Shown piece by piece: positions 54,914 to 63,611 of a DNA stretch of 64,000 bases (the stretch's first letter is position 1; every line of letters begins with the position of its first letter). The notes beneath the pieces are model-generated. The model saw nothing but the letters and a program-made list of their open reading frames with translations, ran no database searches and was not told the DNA's origin. The position numbers and the translations under genes are program-made. This DNA comes from Bacteroidaceae bacterium (lineage in GTDB: Bacteria > Bacteroidota > Bacteroidia > Bacteroidales > Bacteroidaceae), in the NCBI GenBank assembly GCA_024398785.1, contig JAKSIO010000008.1, positions 1 to 64,000 on the forward strand, in the 5' to 3' direction.

Positions 54914-57229
54914 TTATTCCTGGTTCTCAACCTGCTCCGGCTGCTGCGGTTTTTCACCTCTTTCACCTCGGTCACGGCGGTCACCTCTTTCACCTCGGTC
55001 ATGACGCGGTCCGCGATTGTCACGGCGGTCACCACGGTCTCCGCGATCCTCACGCGGCGGACGTGCAGGACGTTCAGGGCGTTCTACATAACCCTCAGGT
55101 TTTTCAAGAAGAACTCTGTGAGAAAGTTTCAGTTTACCTGTTTTCTGTTCAATGTCAATCAGTTTGACCTGAATCTTATCACCTTCTTTATAACCGGTTT
55201 CCTCTATTGTCTCATAACGTTTCCAGTCAAGTTCTGAAATGTGGAGAAGACCATCCTTGCCAGGAAGAATCTCTACAAACAGACCATAAGGCATTACACT
55301 GCGGACAGTACCGTCATAAATTTCACCAACTTCTGGAACAGCTACAATAGCCTTGATCTTTGCAATGGCAGCATTGATACTTTCAGCATTGTTGCCGGCA
55401 ATCTCTATACGGCCTGCACCATCAATCTCTTCAATAGAAATCTTGGCACCTGTTTCCTCCTGCATACCCTGGATAATCTTGCCGCCCGGGCCTATTACAG
55501 CACCAATGAACTGCTTGTCAATTATCATTGTCTCAATACGCGGAGCATGAGGTTTGAGTTCAGGACGCGGTTCTGACAGGCACTCCTGAATCTTACCAAG
55601 AATATATTCACGGCCAGCCTTTGCCTGAGCAAGAGCCTTCTCAAGAATATCATAAGAAAGTCCGTCACACTTGATATCCATCTGTGTTGCAGTAAGACCG
55701 TTCTTTGTACCGGTAGTCTTGAAGTCCATATCTCCCAAGTGATCCTCGTCGCCAAGAATATCTGAAAGAACAGCATATTTGTCTTCTCCAGGATTCTTGA
55801 TAAGACCCATAGCAATACCTGATACAGGGTTCTTGATAGCTACACCGGCATCCATAAGAGCAAGAGTACCTGCACAAACCGATGCCATGGAAGAAGAACC
55901 GTTGGATTCAAGGATATCACTTACAACGCGTACGCAGTAAGGATAGTTCTCAGGAATCTGACCCTTGAGAGCACGCCATGCAAGGTGTCCGTGACCAATT
56001 TCACGACGGCCTGTGCTGCGCTGAGCCTTGGCCTCGCCTGTACAGAACGGTGGGAAATTGTAGTGAAGAAGGAAACGCTCGTTATGCTGGTCAAGAACAT
56101 CGTCAACCATCTTCTCGTCATCTTTTGTACCAAGAGTTACAGAACACAGAGACTGTGTTTCACCACGTGTAAAGATTGATGATCCGTGAGGACCGGGAAG
56201 ATAACCGGCCTCGCACCAGATAGGACGGATTTCTGTAGTTTTACGACCATCAAGACGTTTGCCTTCATCAAGAATGCAACGGCGCATTGCATCGCGCTCA
56301 ACATCCATATAGTAACGGTCTATCAATGCATCTTTCTCAGCAAGTTCATCTTCTGACAAATCTGTATGAGCTGCATGATAAGCCTCTTTGAATTCATCGC
56401 GTACAGCCATAAAGTTGTCTTCACGACTGTGTTTGTCTGCATTGCCTGCAGCTGCCAGATCATAAGATTTCTGATAGCAGCCGTCCTTTACAGCCTGACG
56501 CAGTTCCTCGTCATTGACCTCGTGGCAATACTCACGTTTGATTTCCTTTCCGCACTCCTTTGTAAGTTCCATCTGAACAAGGCAATGCTTCTTGATTTCT
56601 TCGTGAGCAGCCTTCATGGCACCCAGAAGATCATCTTCTGAAACCTCTTTCATTTCACCTTCAACCATCATGATGTTGTCATAGGTAGCAGCTACCATAA
56701 CATCCATATCAGCCTGTTCAAGCTGTTTGAAAGTAGGATCAATAACATATTCACCATTGATACGAGCTACACGTACTTCTGAAATAGGTCCCTGGAAAGG
56801 TATATCTGAAACTGCAAGAGCAGCACTGGCTGCAAGACCTGCAAGAGCATCCGGCATCTGTTCGCCGTCTGCAGAGAAAAGTATCACGTTAACAAAAACC
56901 TCTGCGTGGAAATTGTCAGGGAAAAGAGGACGCAAGGCACGGTCAACAAGACGGCATGTCAATATCTCGTAATCAGACGGTTTGCTTTCGCGTTTTGTAA
57001 AACCACCCGGATAACGGCCGGCAGCGGCATACTTTTCTCTGTACTCTACCTGCAAAGGCATAAAATCTGTACCGGGAACTGCATCTTTTGCGGCACATAC
57101 AGTGGCCAGAAGCATAGTCTTACCGCATTTAAGCATGACTGCTCCATCGGCTTGTTTTGCCAGTTTCCCGGTCTCCAGCTCAATAATTCTTCCATCTGGG
57201 AGCTGGATCTCTTTCTTAATAATGTTCAT
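54914..57229 (-). CDS. pnp: Polyribonucleotide nucleotidyltransferase (PNPase)
   Basis: PNPase degrades RNA phosphorolytically from the 3' end. The 771 aa hold two RNase PH domains ([40 protein letters not shown]), a KH domain ([20 protein letters not shown]) and an S1 domain ([20 protein letters not shown]). The last ~55 residues are an Arg/Gly/Asp-rich tail. The frame is open 14 codons upstream of the ATG at 57227-57229, but MNIIKKEIQ fits the family. Confidence 0.97.
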   Translation of the reverse strand: MNIIKKEIQLPDGRIIELETGKLAKQADGAVMLKCGKTMLLATVCAAKDAVPGTDFMPLQVEYREKYAAAGRYPGGFTKRESKPSDYEILTCRLVDRALRPLFPDNFHAEVFVNVILFSADGEQMPDALAGLAASAALAVSDIPFQGPISEVRVARINGEYVIDPTFKQLEQADMDVMVAATYDNIMMVEGEMKEVSEDDLLGAMKAAHEEIKKHCLVQMELTKECGKEIKREYCHEVNDEELRQAVKDGCYQKSYDLAAAGNADKHSREDNFMAVRDEFKEAYHAAHTDLSEDELAEKDALIDRYYMDVERDAMRRCILDEGKRLDGRKTTEIRPIWCEAGYLPGPHGSSIFTRGETQSLCSVTLGTKDDEKMVDDVLDQHNERFLLHYNFPPFCTGEAKAQRSTGRREIGHGHLAWRALKGQIPENYPYCVRVVSDILESNGSSSMASVCAGTLALMDAGVAIKNPVSGIAMGLIKNPGEDKYAVLSDILGDEDHLGDMDFKTTGTKNGLTATQMDIKCDGLSYDILEKALAQAKAGREYILGKIQECLSEPRPELKPHAPRIETMIIDKQFIGAVIGPGGKIIQGMQEETGAKISIEEIDGAGRIEIAGNNAESINAAIAKIKAIVAVPEVGEIYDGTVRSVMPYGLFVEILPGKDGLLHISELDWKRYETIEETGYKEGDKIQVKLIDIEQKTGKLKLSHRVLLEKPEGYVERPERPARPPREDRGDRGDRRDNRGPRHDRGERGDRRDRGERGEKPQQPEQVENQE
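54954..55001. repeat. Direct repeat in the pnp 3' end
   Basis: A 21-bp unit starting TCACCTCTTTCACCTCGG occurs at 54954-54974 and 54981-55001, period 27 bp (9 codons). It encodes the DRGERGDRR-type repeat of the PNPase tail. Confidence 0.85.
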
Positions 57230-57258
57230 CTTAAATAATTTTGAGAAATAAAATTTGG

Positions 57259-57266
57259 CAAATATA
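57259..57266 (-). promoter_or_regulatory. Possible -7 box of pnp
   Basis: TATATTTG on the minus strand, 30 nt before the pnp ATG. The -33 region is not convincing. Confidence 0.4.
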
Positions 57267-57283
57267 CACATTTAATACAACAA

Positions 57284-57315
57284 TTTGATTAAATTAGACA
57301 AAAACTATATATTTG
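57284..57315 (+). promoter_or_regulatory. Promoter of the BMP-lipoprotein/C13-peptidase pair
   Basis: TTTG (57284-57287), 20 nt, TATATTTG (57308-57315). It overlaps the 5' part of the longer open frame, so the real start must be further downstream (57342). Confidence 0.65.
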
Positions 57316-57341
57316 TCCAGATAAAAAAATTTCAATCAGTA

Positions 57342-58286
57342 TTGGACCGACGTATTACACTTGCCATTATCACTATTGTGCTGGTCTTGTCATCGTGCAC
57401 AAAAGTTTATATTGAGGAACCGGTAGACAGGCAGATTATTGTATTTCCTTCCATAGGCGGAGCAGGTGACAACGGATACAATGACCTTATCACCAAAGGA
57501 CTTACAAGAGTCTATATGGATCATAGCGGAGCCAGTATGAACTATCTGACTCCGGAAACAATGGAGCAGGCGGAAAACCAGATATACAAATGGATAAAAG
57601 AAAGCGGGCGTAAAGCTGCACATACTCTGTTGGTACTAGCTGCATCCGACTACCGTGATATCACAGAAAAAATACTTCTGGATTCTGATTTCAAATCGGG
57701 GAACGGAATTGAAATACTGACCTTTGAAATACCGGAATTGCCGCAATCGCAGAACAATGTCAAGGCATATTCTTTTATGATTTCAATGAATGACGCATCA
57801 TATCAGGCTGGAGTATATGCAGCCCGGATGGGATACACCAATCCGCTTATCTGGCTGGCATACAGCAGCGACGCACTACTGATCAAAGCCGCCGACGGTT
57901 TTGAGGCCGGGTATAAATCAGTGACCGGATTGGAGCCTGACAGAAGACACCTTAGCGAAGACTGGCACGGCTATTCAATGGACAGGGAAGCCTATATGCA
58001 GATGGAGGAAATAGACGGGAAATATGACTTCATATACCCGGTAATGGGTGGTTCCAATATGGGAATCTACCGTTATCTGCGCGAGAATCCTGACGGACCC
58101 TGCGTTGCAGGTATGGATGTTGATCAGAGCCCATACTCATCAAAAGTTGTCGGAAATGTAATAAAGCATATAGACAATCTTCTGGAGCAGATAGTCAGAG
58201 ACTGGATAAATGGAGTTCCAATTGAACATTATATAGAATATGATACACAGAGCGGATATATTGAGTGGTGTCCTGTTGTTGATTGA
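57342..58286 (+). CDS. PnrA/BMP-like substrate-binding lipoprotein
   Basis: A ~314-aa lipoprotein of the basic membrane protein (BMP/PnrA) family, whose characterised members bind nucleosides for ABC import. The start is taken as TTG at 57342, giving MDRRITLAIITIVLVLSSC with lipid Cys at 19; an upstream TTG at 57285 overlaps the promoter and is unlikely. Visible fold motifs: VFPSIGGAGDNGYNDLITKG, MNDASYQAGVYAARMGYTNP, IYPVMGGSNMGIYRYL and CVAGMDVDQSPYSSKVVGN. No permease or ATPase is adjacent. Its 3' end overlaps the next gene by 47 nt, so the two are probably translated together. Confidence 0.82.
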   Translation: MDRRITLAIITIVLVLSSCTKVYIEEPVDRQIIVFPSIGGAGDNGYNDLITKGLTRVYMDHSGASMNYLTPETMEQAENQIYKWIKESGRKAAHTLLVLAASDYRDITEKILLDSDFKSGNGIEILTFEIPELPQSQNNVKAYSFMISMNDASYQAGVYAARMGYTNPLIWLAYSSDALLIKAADGFEAGYKSVTGLEPDRRHLSEDWHGYSMDREAYMQMEEIDGKYDFIYPVMGGSNMGIYRYLRENPDGPCVAGMDVDQSPYSSKVVGNVIKHIDNLLEQIVRDWINGVPIEHYIEYDTQSGYIEWCPVVD

Positions 58287-60336
58287 ACTGATTTTTTTTG
58301 CAGGGTGCACTAAAGAAATACCACTCTATTGCAACGAATCGGACCTTAAGGAATGCAGAGTTGCTGTGGTATTGCCTCTCTCAGACGGACTTGGAAACAA
58401 TTGGAAACAATGTCTTGAGATCTGTTCAAACAATCTGGCTGAAGCCTTCTGTCATACTGGACTGGGTGTCAGACTGGTGTACGAATGGTATGAGGAAATG
58501 TCGCCCGATTTGAAACAGACGGCCGCCACACTTGCATCAAGGAGTGACATCAAGGCAGTAATAGGCGGTCTGTATTCCGACAATGCTCTCATACTGGCCG
58601 AAGCCCTCAGTACCAAGGATAAACCACTTTTCACATTGGCTACAACAGACCAGCTTATACGCGGTTATTCCAGTTGGGGCAATCTGTGGGCCATGACAGA
58701 GACCGACATAACCCAATGCGAAGTAATGCTGAGCAAAGTAATGCAATATGGCGCAAAATCGGTCGCACTGCTGGTAAACGGAGAAAGCGCGTACGGCAAC
58801 ACGTATGTTGACTGGTTCCCATTCCAGGCTCAGGAACTGGGAGTCAGAAACGCAGGTGTATTTTCATGCACAGACAATACTGAAGAACAGACTCGCGCAG
58901 CGCTAGCCACCGATGCCGATTATATTCTGTGCGCATTGTCCAACATAGAAACACTGGGAAAAGTGCTCCGCACTTATAACTCAACCCCACATACGGCAAA
59001 ACTGCTTATGAGTGACGTTGCCTACATAAGCGACGCTCTGACAAAGTTGGGCAATCTGGTAGAAGGTGTTGAGGGAATCTGTTATGGTGCAGACCCATCG
59101 ACAGGCTTTGAAGTTATATACGGAACCATTGTCGGACGTTCCCCAATGCTTGACGAATCACAGGTATATGACGCCGCAATGCTGATAGGCTACGCCTCTA
59201 TGTTGCAGATGGTAAACCGCGGAATGAGTTTCAAAAAAGCAATGAGACAACTTGTGAGCGGAAGGGAGGATGTGGACAGTTTCTGGGGAGCTGACGGCAT
59301 GCTGCGCGTAACGCAATCTTTGGCATCGGGAGGTCATCCGGATATTAACGGTGCATCGGGCAGTTTGGAGTTCGACGAAAAAGTCTATACCAATGTTCTT
59401 GGAACATATTATATGAATTATGTTGTTTATGAACAACAATATCTGGCACTGGGCTACTGTTCCACCAAAGGAGACCGCCGTGCCGGACCTACACTTGCAG
59501 AATGGAACTGGAACAAATCAAAGATGCAGGATATAGAAGAGGGAGGAGATGTGAAATACCCGCCTCTTGATGAACGCTGGGCACTACTGATAGCCACATC
59601 TACAGGGTGGGACAATTACCGTCATCAAGTGGATGTACTGAACATCTACCAGCAACTGAAAGCGGCCGGCTATGACGATGACCACATAGTGCTGATAATG
59701 GAAGACGATCTTGCACACAACGCATCCAATCCGGAAAAAGGTGTGCTGTACTCACGCATGGACGGGGTTAACGTATATAAGGATGTCCATGTGGATTACC
59801 ATATCTCAGATATGCAGGCAACCGATTTGAGGGATATACTTACAGGGCACAAGACCCAGCGTCTCCAGCATGTGATAGGATCCGATGCCGATGACAATGT
59901 TTTTGTTTTCTGGTCCGGACACGGAGCACCGGGTATGTTGAATTTCGGGCATTCCGTAATAACAAAGAACAGAATTGAAGACTGCCTGTCGGCTATTGAG
60001 GCCGAGGGCAACTACCGCCAGGGAATATGGTTCGTGGAGTCCTGCTACTCTGGTTCTGTGGCAAAGGCCGCAGACAACCACAAACATCTGATAGTGTTCA
60101 CCGCCGCCGGTGAAGACGAAACCTCAAAGGGTGACGAATACAACCCCAACTGGAAGGTCTGGATGAGCAACCGTTTCTCCGCAACTCTGCAGGACTGCAT
60201 GAAAAACGAACCGGATATGCCGTTGCGCGATCTGTACTACAGGTTATTCCAATCCACCGTTGGCTCACACGTCCACGTTTATGGCATAAACGGCTATGGA
60301 AGCCTGTACACCCACACCCTTAATGAAATTCTGTAG
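58240..60336 (+). CDS. Lipoprotein fusing a LivK-like binding domain to a legumain-type (C13) peptidase
   Basis: The 698 aa begin with a lipoprotein signal (LLLIELIFFAGC, Cys 23). Residues about 35-400 are a type I periplasmic-binding fold (RVAVVLPLSDGLGNNWKQCL, AVIGGLYSDNALILAEALST, YDAAMLIGYASMLQMV). Residues about 445-690 are a caspase-fold peptidase: WALLIATSTGWDNYRHQVDV, H561 in VFWSGHGAPGML and C602 in WFVESCYSGSVAK. The 41-residue His-Cys spacing equals that of human legumain (H148/C189). The ATG lies inside the upstream gene. The fusion is not one I recognise from described systems. Cargo and target are unknown. Confidence 0.88.
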   Translation: MIHRADILSGVLLLIELIFFAGCTKEIPLYCNESDLKECRVAVVLPLSDGLGNNWKQCLEICSNNLAEAFCHTGLGVRLVYEWYEEMSPDLKQTAATLASRSDIKAVIGGLYSDNALILAEALSTKDKPLFTLATTDQLIRGYSSWGNLWAMTETDITQCEVMLSKVMQYGAKSVALLVNGESAYGNTYVDWFPFQAQELGVRNAGVFSCTDNTEEQTRAALATDADYILCALSNIETLGKVLRTYNSTPHTAKLLMSDVAYISDALTKLGNLVEGVEGICYGADPSTGFEVIYGTIVGRSPMLDESQVYDAAMLIGYASMLQMVNRGMSFKKAMRQLVSGREDVDSFWGADGMLRVTQSLASGGHPDINGASGSLEFDEKVYTNVLGTYYMNYVVYEQQYLALGYCSTKGDRRAGPTLAEWNWNKSKMQDIEEGGDVKYPPLDERWALLIATSTGWDNYRHQVDVLNIYQQLKAAGYDDDHIVLIMEDDLAHNASNPEKGVLYSRMDGVNVYKDVHVDYHISDMQATDLRDILTGHKTQRLQHVIGSDADDNVFVFWSGHGAPGMLNFGHSVITKNRIEDCLSAIEAEGNYRQGIWFVESCYSGSVAKAADNHKHLIVFTAAGEDETSKGDEYNPNWKVWMSNRFSATLQDCMKNEPDMPLRDLYYRLFQSTVGSHVHVYGINGYGSLYTHTLNEIL

Positions 60337-60339
60337 AAA

Positions 60340-60476
60340 TGCGCGATAGCGCACCGCGAAGCGCAAAGGGTCCGGGGAAAGTCAGTGCAAACCGAACGCA
60401 GAGTCAAGCATGCGCTTGAACTATGCTGAGGTGCAGCCTGACTTCATGACTGCGCAGCAGGAATAAAGTGTCCCCG
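60340..60476. other. Structured intergenic segment, possible noncoding RNA
   Basis: After the peptidase stop there are nested complementary blocks: CGGGGA (60373-60378) with TCCCCG (60471-60476); AAGTCAG+TGCA (60379-60389) with TGCA+CTGACTT (60432-60444); and TCAAGC (60404-60409) with GCTTGA (60414-60419). A GCGC-GATA-GCGC hairpin precedes them at 60341-60352. Strand and promoter are not evident. It could be a 3' UTR structure or a small RNA. I do not recognise a known family. Confidence 0.45.
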
Positions 60477-60479
60477 TAT

Positions 60480-60510
60480 AAAAGAAAAGGAGAGACCCGA
60501 AAGTCTCCCC
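60480..60510 (-). terminator. Terminator of tRNA-Asn
   Basis: On the minus strand, GGGGAGAC and GTCTCTCC pair around a TTTCGG loop, followed by TTTTCTTTT. Confidence 0.85.
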
Positions 60511-60544
60511 ACTTCAACCATTATTAACCCATTAAACTCCTCTG

Positions 60545-60618
60545 CTCTCCCTCTTGGACTTGAACCAAGGACCCTCTGATTAACAGTCAGATGCTCTAAC
60601 CGACTGAGCTAAGGAAGA
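60545..60618 (-). tRNA. tRNA-Asn (GUU)
   Basis: A 74-nt cloverleaf on the minus strand: acceptor TCTTCCT/AGGGAGA with one G-U pair, D-arm GCTCAGTCGGTTAGAGC, anticodon loop CTGTTAA, T-arm CTTGGTTCAAGTCCAAG, discriminator G. CCA is not encoded. Confidence 0.96.
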
Positions 60619-60638
60619 ATTTTTTCTCAATTGCGGTG

Positions 60639-60646
60639 CAAAGGTA
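60639..60646 (-). promoter_or_regulatory. -7 box of tRNA-Asn
   Basis: TACCTTTG followed by CACCGC on the minus strand, 21 nt before the tRNA 5' end. The -33 region is poly-A/T. Confidence 0.55.
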
Positions 60647-60670
60647 TAGCCTTTTATTTGAAAAAAAAAA

Positions 60671-60678
60671 TATCTTTG
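60671..60678 (+). promoter_or_regulatory. -7 box of the S41 peptidase gene
   Basis: TATCTTTG, 39 nt before the ATG at 60717. No -33 TTTG at the right distance (one at 60657 is only 10 nt away). Confidence 0.45.
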
Positions 60679-60716
60679 CAAAAATTTTACGTCAAATACA
60701 CATATTTTTTTGAGAC

Positions 60717-62366
60717 ATGAAAATCAAGTCATTGGCCATTGTGTCTGTTGTACTGACAATTGGTTTCTCAAATACTGTCTGCGCCAAACAGGACCAGTTT
60801 TTTGAGATTTCAAAAAACATTGAAATCTTTCATAGCATAATCCGCAACCTTAACCAATACTACGTAGATTCAATAGACATCAATCATATTGTGTCAGAAG
60901 GCATCAATGAGATGCTTTGGGACATAGATCCGTACACGGTTTACTATCCTCATGAAAAGAAAACCGACCTGACTATGATAACTACCGGCAAATATGCAGG
61001 TATTGGAGCCATAATAAGCAAGGTTCAGGATTATCCATGGATTATCATCAATGAACTGTACAAGGAGATGCCAGCCCATACCGCCGGTCTTAAAGTAGGA
61101 GATGAAATTCTATACATTGACGGCAATGACATGAAAGGCAAAAACACCGAATATGTCAGCAACAATCTGCGGGGAACACCAAACAGTACTCTGGTTGTAA
61201 CAGTGCGCCGTCCCGGAGTGACCGACTCACTTGACATAACAATTATCAGGAAAAACATTGCTTTGCCGGCTGTCACATATTACGGGATTATTAAAGGATT
61301 CGGATATATTCTGCTTGACAGTTTTACCGAAAATTGCGAAAGCAGTGTACGTCTGGCCTTGAAAGAGATGACAAAACAAGGTATTAAAGGACTTATTCTT
61401 GATCTCAGAAACAATGGAGGCGGTCTTTTGGATGAAGCTGTCAAAATTGTAAGCCTGTTTACTCCGGAAGGAACTCAGGTAGTTACAACAAAAGGTGTAG
61501 GACAAGGAGAATCAAGAAGCTATACAACACGCAACAAACCGGAAAATACAAAAATACCATTGGCTGTTCTTGTTAATAATGAATCAGCATCAGCATCAGA
61601 AATAGTTGCCGGAGCTTTACAGGATCTGGACCGCGCAGTTATTATAGGACAGCGGACCTACGGTAAAGGTCTGGTTCAATCTACAAGAAATCTTCCGTAC
61701 GGCGGCATGCTCAAATTTACAACTGCAAAATACTATATTCCGTCCGGACGCTGCATTCAGGCTGTGGACTACTCCAAGCGAAATGCAGACGGAAGCGCAA
61801 AAGCAATTCCTGACAGTCTTACAAAAATATTCCATACCAAATCAGGGCGTGAAGTAAGGGATGGCGGTGGCATCAGACCTGACATTGAATGTAAAGTGGA
61901 CACTCTGCCGGAATTGGTATATCAGGTTTCAAACAGCAAAATATTTGTTGATTACCTGAATGAATACTGTGTTGGACATCCTACTATTGATGCTGCCAAA
62001 GATTTCAGTGTTTCAGATTCCGAGTTTGAGGAATTCAAAAAATACATGGCCGAACACAACTTTACATACACAAGCGAGACATCAAAAATTATTGAAGAGC
62101 TTAAGAAAGTTGCAGAAAGCGAAAAACTGCTCAATATTGCACGTGAGGATATTGAAAACTTTGAAAAGAAGACCGCATACAATCCATATCGCGACATGGA
62201 AGCCGTGAAAGAGCCTATGAAAACAGTCATAGGCGCAAGTCTTGTCCGCCGCTACTACTTTCAGCACGGAGTAATAGAATTCAGCCAAAAAGAAGACAAA
62301 ACACTTGATACGGCAATAGACGTATTAAGTAACAATGCCCGTCTTAAATCAATTTTAGGGAATTAA
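60717..62366 (+). CDS. S41 family carboxy-terminal processing peptidase
   Basis: A periplasmic serine protease of the CtpA/Prc family. The 549 aa have a signal peptide (SLAIVSVVLTIGFSNTVCA), an N-terminal helical domain, a PDZ domain (about 85-180, AGIGAIISKVQDYPWIIINE, GLKVGDEILYIDGNDMKGKN) and the catalytic core with S292 in NNESASASEIV and K317 in GQRTYGKGLVQS, spaced 25 as in E. coli Prc. A ~150-residue C-terminal helical region follows. Its 3' end overlaps queA by 12 nt. Confidence 0.95.
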   Translation: MKIKSLAIVSVVLTIGFSNTVCAKQDQFFEISKNIEIFHSIIRNLNQYYVDSIDINHIVSEGINEMLWDIDPYTVYYPHEKKTDLTMITTGKYAGIGAIISKVQDYPWIIINELYKEMPAHTAGLKVGDEILYIDGNDMKGKNTEYVSNNLRGTPNSTLVVTVRRPGVTDSLDITIIRKNIALPAVTYYGIIKGFGYILLDSFTENCESSVRLALKEMTKQGIKGLILDLRNNGGGLLDEAVKIVSLFTPEGTQVVTTKGVGQGESRSYTTRNKPENTKIPLAVLVNNESASASEIVAGALQDLDRAVIIGQRTYGKGLVQSTRNLPYGGMLKFTTAKYYIPSGRCIQAVDYSKRNADGSAKAIPDSLTKIFHTKSGREVRDGGGIRPDIECKVDTLPELVYQVSNSKIFVDYLNEYCVGHPTIDAAKDFSVSDSEFEEFKKYMAEHNFTYTSETSKIIEELKKVAESEKLLNIAREDIENFEKKTAYNPYRDMEAVKEPMKTVIGASLVRRYYFQHGVIEFSQKEDKTLDTAIDVLSNNARLKSILGN

Positions 62367-63605
62367 TATTGAGCTGTCTCCGTAGCTCAGGAAGCGGAAA
62401 TTCTTTTCCAGAGCGTAGTCGTAGATTTTTTTCCAGTCACCGTTGACAAATGCCGAAACAAGCAACAGCAATGTGCTCTGCGGCTGGTGAAAGTTGGTAA
62501 TCATACGCTCAACAATGTGGAACTTGTACCCCGGAGCAATGATTATCTGCGTACGAGCATTAAGTACCTGCAAATCATGTTTTTCCAGATAATCGGCCAG
62601 ATATTGCAAAGATTGGACAGTAGATATTGAATTGTATTCCATCTGCCGTGCGGTATCATACGGTTCCCATTGGAGAACATTGATGTCATCTGGATGCAAA
62701 GCGGGATTCAGGTGAACATCCACGCCTATATAATACAGACTTTCCAATGTCCGGACCGAAGTTGTTCCTACAGCCACTGCCCTACCGCCATGTGCGATAA
62801 GTTTCTTTATCGTACCCAGTCTGACGGATATTGTTTCAGTATGCATCTCATGATGTCCTATATCTTCTGACTTTACAGGTTTGAAAGTTCCTGCACCCAC
62901 ATGCAGTGTAACCTCGTCACGCTCAACCTTATGTGCGTCTATATTGGCAAGCACCTGCGGAGTGAAATGCAATCCGGCAGTAGGTGCGGCAACGGAGCCT
63001 TTTATGCGGGCATACACTGTCTGATATGTTGTTTTGTCCTTTTCTTCTGTATCACGGTTAAGATATGGAGGGATAGGAATTTCACCAACAGCATCAATAA
63101 TCTGCGCAAAGGTCACGGTATTGCTGTTCCATGTAAATGTTATAAGGAAACTGGTCCCGACTACATCGCCGCGTTCTGCAGTGAGTTCTATCTCTTTACC
63201 GTCAATAACTACAGTCTGACGCAGCGGTCCTTCCTTCCAGCGTTTCAGGTTTCCTACAAGGCACAACCATCCGCATGTGCCGGTACATGAAAAAATCCGT
63301 TCGTAATCACGCGGAACATAGGGTTCAAGAAGAAATATCTCTATAAGTGCACCCTGGAGTTTTTCCTGCGGGTTCTCTTTTCTGAAATGCATTCTTGCCT
63401 GAATAACACGCGTATTGTTGAATATCATAAGCGCATCTTCAGGAAGATAGTTATAAACATTCTTGAAAACATCCTGGCTCACTTCACCATGTTTGTAAAC
63501 AAGAAGTTTTGATTCATCTCTCACCGGCAAGGGATACTTTGCAATCCGCTTGTCATCCAGCTGATAATTAAAGTCTGCAATATGAATATCTTTCGGATTA
63601 TTCAT
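62355..63605 (-). CDS. queA: S-adenosylmethionine:tRNA ribosyltransferase-isomerase
   Basis: QueA builds epoxyqueuosine on tRNAs with GUN anticodons. The 416 aa begin with FNYQLDDKRIAKYPLPVRDE and include FNNTRVIQARMHFRKENP, GSVAAPTAGLHFTPQVLANI, HVGAGTFKPVKSEDI and FHQPQSTLLLLVSAFVNGDW. It is longer than many QueA proteins (~350 aa), with insertions in the N-terminal half. It is 6 nt downstream of the purine nucleoside phosphorylase gene. Confidence 0.97.
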   Translation of the reverse strand: MNNPKDIHIADFNYQLDDKRIAKYPLPVRDESKLLVYKHGEVSQDVFKNVYNYLPEDALMIFNNTRVIQARMHFRKENPQEKLQGALIEIFLLEPYVPRDYERIFSCTGTCGWLCLVGNLKRWKEGPLRQTVVIDGKEIELTAERGDVVGTSFLITFTWNSNTVTFAQIIDAVGEIPIPPYLNRDTEEKDKTTYQTVYARIKGSVAAPTAGLHFTPQVLANIDAHKVERDEVTLHVGAGTFKPVKSEDIGHHEMHTETISVRLGTIKKLIAHGGRAVAVGTTSVRTLESLYYIGVDVHLNPALHPDDINVLQWEPYDTARQMEYNSISTVQSLQYLADYLEKHDLQVLNARTQIIIAPGYKFHIVERMITNFHQPQSTLLLLVSAFVNGDWKKIYDYALEKNFRFLSYGDSSILIP

Positions 63606-63611
63606 GATAAA

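Noticed and set aside
54900-55100. CRISPR-like repeat array
   Set aside because: The repeats are in-frame codon repeats of the PNPase tail, without unique spacers or cas genes.
57285-57341. TTG start for the BMP-like lipoprotein at 57285
   Set aside because: It overlaps a well-formed promoter (57284-57315) and would place ~19 residues before the signal peptide.
60370-60395. Resemblance of GGGGAAAGTC to the conserved 5' part of RNase P RNA
   Set aside because: None of the other RNase P signatures follow, and the segment is far too short.
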